Positions 1-11,003 of a DNA stretch of 64,000 bases are shown here, piece after piece; positions within the stretch are counted from its first letter, which is position 1; each line of letters starts with the position of its first letter. Below the pieces are notes generated by a model. The model was given only the letters and a program-made list of their open reading frames with translations, was not told the origin of the DNA and did not search any database. Source of the stretch: Jacaranda mimosifolia (lineage: Eukaryota > Streptophyta > Magnoliopsida > Lamiales > Bignoniaceae); assembly GCA_018894105.1 (NCBI GenBank), contig CM032133.1, positions 8,880,501 to 8,944,500 on the forward strand, read 5' to 3'. The translations under genes were made by a program, and so were the position numbers.

Positions 1-1535
1 TCCATCAAATACGAATATAGATACGGATATTATAAAACTTAAACAGATACGAATACAAATACAAGGTATTCGTACTGTTTAATATCCATTTACAGCCTAA
101 TTATAGGTTCAACCTTATTCATATAAAAGGTTGGGTTTTTGGTTGAGCCCAAAAAAATCAAAGTTAGGTTCTTTTGTACCTTAAAGAACTTGCAAAAGCT
201 AAGGTTTGGTATTTCTATACCATAAAGGATTGGGTTTGGACTACTTCTATGTGAAAGTTGGGGTTAGGATTGCACCTATTTAAAAATATAGGTTATGATT
301 ACTTTTGAATAAAATATGTGCAATAGGTTAGACTTGATCCTATAAAAAATTGGTTTGGCAACTTTTTCAAAAATCCTAAATTGTAAAGCTTATGTAGAAC
401 ATTAGGGCCTTGTGGTCCGAAGCTCACTAAAATTTTGTGTTCTTTACTTCTTTTATTCTTTACTTTATGTATTGTTTACTTGATGGTTACTGATTGCATG
501 CTATCTTTAACTCTACTACTATTCAACTATCTGTTTGAGTTTTGCAAGTATTGAACTAACAAGATCAGGAAAGAATCAATCTAAAAGTAATTTGCTGCCC
601 GAGAAAAGTTGAAAAAACATAATTAACCCCCCCCCCCCCCCACTTTTACTCAAGCTCTATACCATAATAATGAAGGAACCGCGATGCGATCAGACAAGAC
701 ATTCTCAAATGCAATAAAAGCAGCAAATGAAACAATACACTTTATAAACCTAAACCCTAGCCATAAAGTAATAAATAAACCCAAATGCAACAAATAAATA
801 TACCATTAGTCTTTTAGGGCATACAAGGGACCACATTTACAGGAAATTGACTTTATTAAACTGAAAAAGCACTAATAACAACATAATACATACAAATTTC
901 TAAACTATTTGTACGAAGGTGGGGGTAGATCAATGTGTCTTTGTGCACATTTGATAACCATCTTGTCTGCGTCCTTTCACTCTTTGGCATGCTTGATGAT
1001 TCAGCTTCTTCAAATTTGGGTTTAGGTTATGAAAATAGATTGTAGATTTTCGGATTTTGAGGTTTTGGATTTCGAATACTATGGTTATTTCTTATTTTCA
1101 TTTTTGAGATTTTTTTCCTACAATAATTTGTTTCTCAATTTGGGGTTTTTAGGCGACTTTTTAATTTTGATTTTGCTTTTTCCTTTTTACCTTTTAAAAA
1201 AAATTCTACCCTACTCTAAATTCCCTCAAAGAACCATGCTACCTGACCTATTTTACACAGATGGGCATGATGTGTATAAAAAAGACATATGAGCTGCTAG
1301 CTTGGAATGGGGTGACCATCTGGGCATCGCTAGATGGCAAGTACAGAACAAGTAATGCAAAATCCCCAAATTTGAAGTCACGTGTGGAAGGCATGTAATT
1401 TTCTAGCCAAATTCTAGCCAAATGGACTAAAATTGTGAATTTTTGGCTTCAATATGCTGAAAATTGAGATCCACTAGATGTATTTTGCAAATTGAGTACA
1501 TTAATAGACTATATAGACAGAAGGCCAAACATAAG
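1..1535. other. AT-rich intergenic region
   Basis: No gene could be supported. The first 400 bases contain loosely repeated phrases around GGTTGGGTTT and GGTTAGG, but no clear period. A run of 15 C lies at 627-641. A short open frame at 1029-1292 is mostly Phe, Leu and Tyr, as expected of translated AT-rich DNA, and has no recognisable domain. Confidence 0.6.
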
Positions 1536-1960
1536 CACTACAAAAAGATATGTTTTTTACCACAGTTAAATATGTATGGTAAATAGTAATTAAGTATAGT
1601 AAAACGTTATTAACTACGCTTGTGCTACACTTTTCTAGCTGTAGATATTGCAAGTGAGGTAAAAGTTTAGCTACACTTTTTCAACTATGGTAATTGTCTT
1701 TTGTTACGAAATTATCTTTAATTGCAACAAATTTAATGTGTGGTAAAAAAGCTATCAAATACACCATTATCTTTCACCACAATTAAAAAAGTATAGTATA
1801 TAGTAGTTATTTACCACACTTCGAAAAATGTAGTAAATATTTAAATAATTTCTCACCACAATTAAATATAGTAAAAATAAAATTATTTTGGGGACTTTTG
1901 AGGAATTATTTTTAGTGAAGTAAAAAATATTCTAGCAAAAAAGCATATTTTCTTGTAGTG
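1536..1960. mobile_element. Non-autonomous CACTA (CMC/EnSpm) element
   Basis: The element begins CACTACAAAAAGATATG and ends with the near-perfect inverse: the reverse complement of its right end reads CACTACAAGAAAATATG. CACTA termini and a 3-bp target duplication define the superfamily. AAG is present on both sides (1533-1535 and 1961-1963). The 425-bp interior has no ORF. It is filled with degenerate subterminal repeats related to TACCACA and TTAAATATGGTA in both orientations, as expected for transposase-binding repeats. It would depend on a transposase encoded elsewhere. Confidence 0.85.
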
Positions 1961-1963
1961 AAG

Positions 1964-2439
1964 GGACTAAATTTGCAAAGTCTTGGAAGGGAGAAATATG
2001 GCTGAAAGATAAACTTTATTTAAAAATGTGTTTGACTAGATTTATTTCAAAATTTTTATAGGTGTTTACATCTTATAAGTTGTTTTTACATTTTATAAGA
2101 TGTTAGATTTTTTTTTAAGAATAAACTTTTAAAGTGTTGAGGTTAAATAAATTGTTTAAGCTTGTTAGGTATTAGCAACGACAATTTTATAGTCAAAATT
2201 GAAGAGGTTTGTTAAGATTTTAAAAATAAGTGATGAACTCCTTACTTATTTCTAAAAAAAAAAGATGACAAGATTATAATATCTTATTTTAGAAGTTTAT
2301 AAATTTTTTTTTTTAAAATATGAAAATTTCAATGGCATCTTACAAGCTCTCAAGTCTCGAACATCTTATAATATATATTTTGATAGGCTTGTGAACTCAT
2401 CTAAATATGGTATGAATCTGGCTGCATCTAGCTTAGTAA
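1964..2439. other. AT-rich flank left of the outer retrotransposon
   Basis: No supported gene. A partly palindromic stretch built on ACATCTTATAA and TTATAAGATGT lies at about 2065-2105, and related words recur near 2360. This is the target-side flank of the large element that begins at 2445. Confidence 0.5.
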
Positions 2440-2444
2440 GTTGG
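2440..2444. repeat. Target site duplication GTTGG (left)
   Basis: GTTGG directly precedes the left LTR and recurs directly after the right LTR at 24960-24964. The 5-bp length is the size expected of an LTR-retrotransposon integrase, and it shows that 2445-24959 arrived as one insertion. Confidence 0.85.
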
Positions 2445-3442
2445 TGTAAGCACAAATTTCTTGTATGCAAAAATCAAATTACAAGACAAGAAAAACCATA
2501 TAAATAAAATGAAATTGGAACTTATCAATTGTAGATCCAATCTCTAATATAATCATCTGATTCTTTCTCTCTAAATATAATCTTGAAATTTAATGAGCTC
2601 CTTGAAGAATGCCTTGAACACTGTGGTTCTCCTTAGACTTGATTTGGAGAAATAATGCAAATTTAGGGCTTTGCACCTTAATCTCGAATTAAACACTAAA
2701 ATATATGAGCTCCACAAAGAATGCATTGAATACCGTTGATCTCCTTGAATTTGATTTGAAGAATATAACATCAAATTTGAGGGTTTCGCACTTTAATCTA
2801 AAATCAAATACCAAAATATATGAGCTTCGCGAAGAGTGCCTTAAACATTGTGAATTTTCTTGAATTTGATTTGAAAAAAATAACACTAGTTCGAGGATTT
2901 CACACCTTAATCTCGAATCATACCCCAAAATATGATGAGCTCCACGAATAACGCCTTGAACGGCATGGATCTCCTTAAATTTTCCTTAGAGAATTGTTGG
3001 ACTCCTTTAAAGTTTCTCTCACTTGCTATAATTTGTATTATGTGTGGAATAAGCTTCGCACCTGCTTTACATAGATTTTTGACGGAAGATTCCTAGATTG
3101 ACTTGAACTTCTTTGATAGTTATCTCTTCAATGAGATAATATCAAATATCAAGTGATAACATCACACCATATACATAGATATGCGACATGTCGTAATTTG
3201 GTTAGCACAAAATTGCTAGACCACACAACTTGATTTGATTGGCTATGATACTTTATATCTGACACTTGTCAATATTTGATTTGAGCATAAAATAAATACA
3301 AGAGAATTAACTAAAATTAACTATTTATCTTTTGGAATTAAATTTGAACAAATCACGATATATAAATAGAAAATTTCAAATTAATACTAGATATTAATTT
3401 ACACCAGTTACTTCTCAATTGGTCAAAATTAATTCATCTACA
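2445..3442 (-). repeat. 3' LTR of the outer Tat element
   Basis: On the plus strand it runs from TGTAAGCACAA to ATCTACA, matching the right LTR (24173-24959) over most of its length. It is 998 bp against 787 bp for the partner. Nearly all of the difference comes from two extra copies of a roughly 115-bp internal tandem unit. Confidence 0.85.
2594..3000 (-). repeat. 115-bp tandem repeat in the LTR, four units
   Basis: Units begin at 2594, 2706, 2821 and 2936, each starting TGAGCTYC and containing GAATGCATTGAA- and CTCCTTGAATTTGATTTG-like words. The last unit is partial. The partner LTR has only two unit starts (24321 and 24436) with the same period. Confidence 0.85.
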
Positions 3443-3456
3443 AATGCCCCCACTTT
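3443..3456 (-). other. Polypurine tract of the outer element
   Basis: Read on the minus strand this is AAAGTGGGGGCATT, directly abutting the 3' LTR start TGTAGA. A G-run inside a purine tract at the LTR edge is the usual plus-strand primer of Ty3/gypsy elements. Confidence 0.75.
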
Positions 3457-3519
3457 AAGACTTGACGAAGGATGGATCAATTCCTAACAGAGGCAAGGCT
3501 TGAAGTATTTGAATCTTTT

Positions 3520-4910
3520 TTTTGCTTTCAAAACATACATACATATATATATGTATAATCAAATGGCTATACTCATGCATTCCTACCAATGATGTTATTT
3601 CATTATGTCCCAGTACCTACAAGATAGCATGCATCATAGCCAGCGGTAAGAATATAAGTGTTGCTATTCCAGTTATATCCAAATTGTACAATTGCTTATA
3701 TAAAATTTTAGGTTTCTCAAGGTCAAGTCGTGTCCCTTATTCTTTCCCCATCTACTTCATTTATGCTTAGGTAGCACACTACTTTAAAACACATTATCAA
3801 ATTTAGCAAGGAGTGTATGGTCCCAAAATGATGATTTATTTTGGTAAATGGGGTGTAAAGTACTATGATCCAAAGGAGGTGCATAAGAGAATTCACAAAG
3901 GGGATTTAGTTTTTTGGACTTGTACCATGATCACCAAAGATAAGGAATTTTTGTATATTGACAATGGGAAGGCTAGGGAACTGCAGCAAAACTACTTCAT
4001 TGCTATTCATTCGAATTATCTTCCTTTGCAACAAGGTGATCACTTTATTATTGAACCCTATAGTCCTCAACGCTTTAGTTGTCAATTCGGATGTTGTCAA
4101 GAAGTTTCTAGGATTCTTGCTCATGACATTTGCATTACCTCTTTGGATGAAGGACTTCACTATTGGAGCCTATGTACTTTGCACAAGTTTATGTGTAAAG
4201 CATGGTTTTTTTGTATTCCCCCAAATGCAAAATGATTATTCAGATGACTACAAGAAGTGGTGAACTGAAATACATGGAGATTACTTTGAGGAAAACATTG
4301 CAAGATTGATCAACTTGAAACCAATCAAAATTTTTCTTAAAAACAAGAACATGATTAAGGAGATAGTCCACTTGCTAAAGATATTCAAAACTCTTGCAAA
4401 TTAGAAGACATTGAGCATCTGATAGAAAAGAGTAGAAATCGTTATCCTTTATAAGGAAGCAACAGTAGTAATGTAGATTGCCATTTGAAAAGGCTTAAAA
4501 GGAGTCCTAAATCTCCAAAGCCAAGTAATCATTCGCCAATGGAGAACTTTGCCAAAGTAGTTGCCTTCCTTCCTTTCTTCTTCTTCTTCTTTTAAAAATA
4601 AGTCCCTTTATGGTTATTTGCTAACTCAAAATTATGTGACACTTCAACTGGAAAAAGATATCATTAATCAAACCTAATCCACCCAAGATAAGTTGGAATG
4701 TGTTAAGAAGAAGCTTGAAAATTTGAAGAAATGCAAGAAAACTTGACTTCATCATTGAAATGCCAACAATATCTTCTTCAAAATGCTCAAGTCGAAGTTC
4801 ATGAGATTGAAGAGGAAATTGCTGCTATCGAGAGTACTCCTCCATTGAGTGATAAAGTGGTTGAAAATTTGAAAACTTCTAACACTTGGAGACTGCCAAA
4901 GAAGAATTGA
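3520..4910 (+). pseudogene. Antisense extra gene: plant mobile domain (PMD)-like pseudogene
   Basis: This lies between integrase and 3' LTR of the outer element and runs opposite to gag-pol. One frame reads from about 3520 to 4260, broken only by TAG codons near 3768 and 3802 and by TGA codons at 4233 and 4261. Recognisable blocks are IPTNDVISLCPSTYKIA and ASGKNISVAIPV near the start; KRIHKGDLVFWTC, YIDNGKARELQQNYF and FIIEPYSPQRFSCQFG in the middle; and HGDYFEENIARL after 4270. The C-terminal part (about 4640-4910) is Lys/Glu-rich and coiled-coil-like. I recall the same block order in proteins annotated with the aminotransferase-like plant mobile domain in plant genomes. That match is from memory and was not searched. 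Tat-lineage elements are known to carry such extra ORFs. The biochemical function is unknown. Confidence 0.7.
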
Positions 4911-5759
4911 AGAACATGAGTCCTTTTGATTTAGAATTGTTTAGAACTTTTTGCTCATTTTTTTTTTTCTTGCTTTTTGTTATAAACTCTATTGGATCTA
5001 TTTTTGAGATCACATAATAGAAAATCTTTTTTCTTTTCCATCGTGCGATCTTTTGTTTTTTTTTTAGACTCAATATAACTCAAAATAAACAAGTAATTAA
5101 ATTCAAAAAGACATCTAATTTATCTTCTTTTTTTTTTTTTTTACTCAACATAACTTAAACCAAACTAAAAAAGCCAGCTAAACTATTTTTTTTTTAACTT
5201 TAACATAACAAACTAACAAAAGCAACTAAACTATTTTTTCCCCTCTTTTTTGATTCAACAAACTAATTAAAAAATTTAAAAACTCAAACTCAAAATAAAT
5301 TAATAAAAACAACTGAACTATTTCTTTTTTTTTTTTACTGAACAAACTAATAAATAAATTCAAAAAACCTCAAAAAAAACTAAACTGCCTTTTGTCTTTA
5401 AAACTCAACATAACAAGTTCAAAACAAACTAATAAATAAATTTAAAAACTCAAAACAAACTAAAAAAAACAACTTTTTTTTAAAACTCAACAAACTAATG
5501 AATAAATTCAAAATTTTAAAACAAACTAATAAAGGTAACTAAATTATTTCTTCTTCTTCTTCTTCTTCTTCTTCATCTTAACTCGACATAACTTAAAAAA
5601 ACTCAAAACAAACTAATGATTATATTCAAAACTCAAAACAAACTAATAAAGACAAACTAAATTACTCTTTTTTTTTTTCAAAATGAACAAACAGAAAATA
5701 TAATTCAAAATAAACTCATTATTGCACTTACAAAACATCTAAGCTGCCTACATACCCAT
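4911..5759. repeat. T-rich low-complexity spacer in the outer element
   Basis: Long T runs alternate with degenerate copies of AACAAACTAATAAATAAATTCAAAA, spaced roughly 60 bp apart. A (TTC)n tract lies at about 5549-5573. No coding capacity. It separates the antisense extra gene from integrase. Confidence 0.6.
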
Positions 5760-7070
5760 TAAAGGGATCAAGTCATAACGTAGTTTAAAGAAGGCATCCT
5801 TTTTAGGAGGGGTGCCATTCACAATTTATGCTCATGTGAGCCATGAGTATCCATTGCTTAACGACCTTAGACTAGATAGGGTATTTAATATTTTAACCAC
5901 ATAAAATACCTTTAGCTAGGTAAATTAGCAATTTAACTATATAAACTACCTCTGTTGGGTACCGTTCACAATTTATACTTATTCGATTTATGAGGGACAT
6001 GCAATTTAAGCTCGTGCATCAAGAAGCAACATACAGTTTAAACTTGCGGGTTGAAGAGAAATTTCCCAACTTTGTGAGTAGTAATGCTTCAAGGACTTCC
6101 ATTTATCGAGCTTACTCTTAATCCATCTTTAGCAACCAACTTAAATACATCACTTGTGTAGATTTCTTTGACAATATAATGACCACTCAGTTTGATGTGA
6201 ACTTATTCTCAATCTAATGGGTTCTGATGATGGGCCTTCTCACAGCAAGTACGAAATCCCCAACTTGAAAAGATTGTGCTATCACCTTTTTGTTAAATGC
6301 CCTGGAAAGCCAAGCTTAATAACACTCAAGTCTTTGTTGTGCTTCTAATTTTTTTTTATCATCAAGGGACTCCGATTCCACAAGATGTAAGCGTGCATTT
6401 TCTTCTTTAATCAATCCTTCTTATATGACTATCCTTAATGATGGAATTTGCTTCTCAAGAGGCAAGATGGCTTCAGCGTCATAAACCAATAAATACGGAG
6501 TTGTTTGTGTAGGTGTTCTATGAGTGGTTCGATATACCCCTAAAGCTTCTCTGATCCTTTCGTGTCAATCTCTCTTTCACTTGTAGACTACTTCCTTCAG
6601 CAAATTACATAGAGTTTTATTGAGCGCTTTAGCAAAACCATTAGCAGTGACATAATACATGGAGGACTTTATTTTCTTAAAATTGATCTCTGACAAAGTT
6701 TGTTGATTAGACTATTGCAAAAGGGTGTCCATTATCAATGATTATGTATCGAGGATCCCTAGAGTGATAGATGTTGTTGATGCAACTAAAGTTAGCAACA
6801 TTTTCTTTCTTCACTTCTTTGAGGGATATTTCTTCAACCCACCTAGAGAAATAGTCTGTCGTAGCCAATATATATGAGTGCCCAGCGAAAGACTTTACCA
6901 TGGGTCCAATCACATCTAATCCCCAAGTGTCAAATGGCTACGAAGCATTAGTTAGATGCAATAGCTCAAGAGGCTGGTGAATGAGGTTTGTATGAAATTG
7001 ACAAGCTTGACATTTTTATGTATAATCTATGCAATCTTTTACCATTATTGGCTAGTAGTAGCCCTTTTTT
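5760..7070 (-). pseudogene. Integrase of the outer Tat element (broken)
   Basis: The core is readable at 6913-6707: GPMVKSFAGHSYILATTDYF followed by SRWVEEISLKEVKKENV and YIIIDNGHPF. The two conserved Asp positions are TTDYF and IIDNG. A CQACQFHTNLIHQPLE block upstream (about 7010-6960) is the end of the zinc-binding N-terminal domain. The C-terminal domain continues in other frames to about 5960, with ending words like KLVAKDGLR and NGSP. Stops and frameshifts separate the pieces. It would have inserted cDNA into the host genome. Confidence 0.75.
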
Positions 7071-7167
7071 TTATTTGAACATGTAACTTTGGACTTGGTT
7101 AGTGACCACTACAAACTCCAGAATAAGTTTATTTCATGGCTTAGATGTTTTCACCATCACATAAGCA

Positions 7168-7860
7168 TTACAAAAAGACTCCATCAAATGATTGCCTATA
7201 AAGTACACCTTTGTAATAAATGAAGCGAGCTGCATGATATTGGATGTCAACTCTTTGGTGTGGTTCATCACGTAACTTCTCATACTTCAGATAATCCACG
7301 AATGGCTGGCGCCAATCTTGCTTCTTTATTTGAAACACTTGAACAACGTAACTTTCATCTTTTTTGTAGTCCTCATCCTTAAAAATTGGTAGTACAACCC
7401 AATTCTTACATGTTGGGATACGAACTTTATTTTCAAGTATGGCAATTGTAGAGGCTAGTTTTACATTAGCTTGCTTGTTCTCCTTTCTTGGAATATATTC
7501 AATTTCTATATCTCCAAACCACCCAATGAGTTTTTTGACATAATTAATGTATGGAAGCACTTCAGGTTTCTTGACTTCATATGATTTAAGCAATTGGTTG
7601 GCTACCAACTTAGAATCTCCATAGACTTTGAGGTGAAACTGCCTTATGTCAATCGCCATCTCTAACTAAGGACAAGAGCTTGATATTCAACAATATTGTT
7701 GGAAAAAATTTCAGTTAAGGTGAAGAAATATGGTATAACTTCATTACTGGATGTGATAAATACTACTCCAGCACTAGCTCCTTCTCTATGGGATGCTCCA
7801 TTAAAATACATCGTCTAGGGAGGAGTAACGTCAACCACCAATACATCGTTATTAGGTAGT
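7168..7860 (-). pseudogene. Extra plant-type RNase H of the Tat element (broken)
   Basis: The longest open part is 7659-7168 (163 codons). It begins MAIDIRQFHLKVYGDSKLV and includes IPRKENKQANVKLAS. Upstream, in shifted frames near 7830, the protein continues as MYFNGASHREGASAGVVF and EIFSNNIVEYQALVL. This is the second RNase H found after the retroviral RNase H in Tat-lineage elements. GDS keeps an Asp, but the first catalytic Asp (usually in YFDGA) is Asn, and the last (usually in QADAL) is also Asn, so activity is unlikely. It would have degraded RNA in RNA/DNA hybrids. Confidence 0.75.
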
Positions 7861-8099
7861 TCATCAGCTAGTTCCCACTCAGCAAGAATAGGATGATCAA
7901 CCAAAAAGTCCGCCAAAATTTGTCCTTTTATTGCCTATGGCGAAACATAGACAATTTCTAGTTGTTGCAACTAAAGATACCACCTTCCAAGTCTATCAGA
8001 GATGATGGACTTTTACATGACATATTTTAGTATATTTGCTCTTGAGACAAGATGGACAATATGGTCTGATATAAACCTTCGAAGATAAGCTAACTTCCC

Positions 8100-8830
8100 T
8101 TGTAGACTTTTGAGTTCATGTATGTCTTAAGGTTCAAGTATTTTAGAATTGCACTAATCTTTGTTAGTTTATCTTTACACCTCGCTACTGAACAATAAAT
8201 CTTAAAAACTTCCCAGATGTAACACCAAATGCACACTTTAGTGGGTTCATTTTGAGTTGGTATTTTCTCAAGCGCTTAAAGACTTGTCTCAAATCTTGGA
8301 GATGATCTTTTTGCTTTCTAGACTTCACAACTACATCATCAACGTAACATTTAATATTCTTGTGAAGCGTATTATCGAAGATCTTTTGCATAGCTCTTTG
8401 ATATGTGGCACCATTATTTTTCTATCCAAACGGCATTACTTTATAGCAGTGTATTCCTTTGGGAGTACGAAATGTTGTCAACTCCTCATTTTCTAGAAAT
8501 ATGCGTATTTGGTTATACCCAAATGATCCATCCATAAATAATAGTGCTTCATGCCTTGTGCTAGCATCAATCATGAGTTCTATAATGGCCAATGGAAAAT
8601 CATCCATAGCACATACACCAGTCAAGTTTGTAAAGTCGATGCAAACTCGAATCTAATCATTTTTCTTTCTTATTGGGATAATGCTGGAGATCCATATTGG
8701 ACAGTTGACTTCTCTAATGATACCAACCTCGATGAGCTTATTCACTTCAGATTCAATCAAAGGAACTAATTCAGGGCGAATTTGATGTTGAGTTTGTTTG
8801 ATATGATGAGTTCCTTTCTAACCTAGAATC
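8100..8830 (-). pseudogene. Reverse transcriptase of the outer Tat element (broken)
   Basis: The frame 8625-8422 has FPLAIIELMIDAS, LLFMDGSFGYNQIRI and TFRTPKGIHCYKVMPFG. After a TAG it continues in the same frame as 8391-8185, with MQKIFDNTLHKNIKCYVDDV (catalytic YVDD intact), VKSRKQKDHLQDL and NPLKCAFGVTSGKFL. Upstream near 8700, IWISSIIPIRKKN precedes a degenerate VCIDFTNL block. These are RT motifs 1 to 5 in order. The retroviral RNase H and connection domain follow as scattered blocks down to about 7870, including LADFLVDHP-like words. Several stops make it non-functional. Confidence 0.85.
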
Positions 8831-10129
8831 TTTTGGTATAATCACATAAAGATATCTTTGAATTTATGTAATAACTTAGCATACGCTTTTTCTTCCTTAG
8901 CGATCAATAAACACTAATGTATGTAGGCCAAGGGTCATCAGCATTACTAAAATTAATCCTTTTCAATTCATTGACAGTGACCTTAACAATTTCTTCAAAT
9001 TCAGGAGGAGCAATTTCAACATCTTCTTCTTCCATAAAAAAATTCTTTACTCAAAGTAAAATGATATGCTGTGACAATATCTTATTCCACAGTTCAATTT
9101 TCTTGAATTCCACTCATGCCCTTGTTTGTCCATTCTTCCTTCTTATGTGGACTGTCTGCATGATGCCATCTTTCTCACTTCTATAAGTAACTACTAATAA
9201 GCTTGAAAATTTTCTTGAAAAAATGATCTATGGCATTTTAGCAAGTTGGCTGATTATTACTGATAACAACACGATATGATAATGCCACACTTTCACTATC
9301 ATTTTCTTCATTCTTTTGAGTTTGTGTGAAGATAGTGGTTTGAAGCTTGACGTTCAAGGTTTTGTCACATAATGTATTTAAAATAGTATGCTGCTCTATG
9401 TGTGAATTAATCGAACTTCTAAGTTCCTGCAACTCACCTTCTGCTTCAAGTACTTTGGCATTTTAGATATATTCAATCTTCAATTATAGGTTCTTCTATG
9501 TCTCCACTTTTTGAGTCTAATGAAGACTGAGATTCCCTAGACATTCTTCCTATTTTCATCAAAGAAATCATTTGTTAAGAAAAATACATCTCCAACTATA
9601 TGATTGTTGCTGGCTCTTCCAATCACGATACGAATAGGATTTTGAAAATTTAAGTACCATTCTGGAGCTTTGAACATGATGACCACTTTCCTTCATCGTG
9701 TTTCGGATAGCATTGAGTCCATACATTTGCTTGCCAGTAGCACCAATAGGGAGTTTTCCCAAGGCGGAGCCTTCTTGTGGATTATATCCTACTTTGAGAA
9801 GACATTTTCAGATTAAAGCAATTCTCATTTTGAAGCCACGAAGATTCTTTATGTTCCTTCTTGGCTCATTGAGTTGGCGAACAAACCTTTCAGGCTTTCA
9901 ACAGCTGAGGAAATAGCTTCTTGGTTAAAGGAAATGTCAATTCTTTCAATGGTTTAGATCCTACAGAGAGATTATTCACTCTTTACGTGATCTTTGCTTC
10001 TACAAGTTGAAGCTAAGTTTTTAATCTTGTTTACTCCATTGGGATCATCATGCTACTTGAATTTCTTTCGTTCTTTAGCTTTAACAGTCTTTATATTTTC
10101 ATTGTAGTATCTAATATTAGCTAAGTGTG
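8831..10129 (-). pseudogene. Protease-RT linker of the outer element (degenerate)
   Basis: Lies between the protease remnant and RT on the minus strand. No catalytic motif is recognisable and no frame stays open beyond about 70 codons. By position this is the variable linker plant gypsy elements have between protease and RT. Confidence 0.45.
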
Positions 10130-10998
10130 ATTCAGTTGTAGTGAAAGGTTTACTATCTCCAAGCACCTTCTTTACCACGCCTTCTTGATAATACTTGAAA
10201 CACTAGTGCGAAATGGAGGGAACTACGACATTTTCATGTAACTAGGGTCAGCCCAAAAGCATATTATATGATGTTTTGGCGCCTATGACATGAAACAACA
10301 CAGTTTACAATATATCATCCATCAATAGCTTTATCCTTATTATTACAAGAGCTATTTGTCCTCCTTAATTGAATCCTCGGATTATCAAGCGACTATTTGT
10401 TAATTCATCCTTGGAGATTCCTAGGTCCTTCATTATACGCATTTGCTAGATATTAACTACAAAGCCTCCATTTATCAAAATTCTATTTATTTTCTACTCA
10501 TGAGCATAGCCCGATATAAATAGTGGCTTATTGTGGAGCTTAGAGCCAAGAAACAAATCCTTGTCAGTGAAAGTCATTGTCGACATGCACCCCTCGATTA
10601 TATCATATTTTTTTCATCAGATAGACATGCTTCACTAGAGGGAATCCTTTCTTCACTTGTCATTTTGCACGAAATACCATGATCAAATTTCTCATCATCC
10701 CTAAGTACATTCTTAACTGCAGCTTCATGATTTTCAATCTCGATGGTAATAAGATTTGAAGGTGCATTATCCTCTTCAAGTGAGATCTTTCCTTGTCGAG
10801 CTAATTGCATCACTTTATCTTTGAATATGGAGTAATCATGGATAAGGTGACCTATCAACCAACGGTACTTGCAGTTTTAGGTCATCATTTTCCCAGCTTC
10901 TTCAAGTCACTTCATTTAAGGTAATTCGACGAGATTTTCATTTAGCAAATCATCAAATATTTAGAGATGTTTAAGTAAAGGAATAGGCACATTTTAGC
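10130..10998 (-). pseudogene. Gag C-terminus and protease remnant of the outer element
   Basis: The open part 10858-10598 starts MIGHLIHDYSIFKDKVMQLA and continues RQGKISLEEDN. This is the cysteine/histidine-containing segment near the end of gag in this type of element, with its first Cys lost; DDLLNENLVELP lies just upstream near 10960. Downstream, near 10560-10250, degenerate words correspond to an aspartic protease of Tat type, with no intact D[TS]G visible. The gag reading continues across the nested insertion from 22796. Confidence 0.6.
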
Positions 10999-11003
10999 CT
11001 ACA
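10999..11003. repeat. Target site duplication CTACA (left)
   Basis: CTACA precedes TGTAACACCCC at 11004 and is repeated directly after the second LTR at 22791-22795. It proves that 11004-22790 is a single insertion into the gag-pol of the outer element. Confidence 0.9.

Noticed and set aside
1029..1292. 87-codon plus-strand open frame
   Set aside because: Almost entirely Phe/Leu/Tyr/Asp from T-rich DNA; no homology recognised and no gene context.
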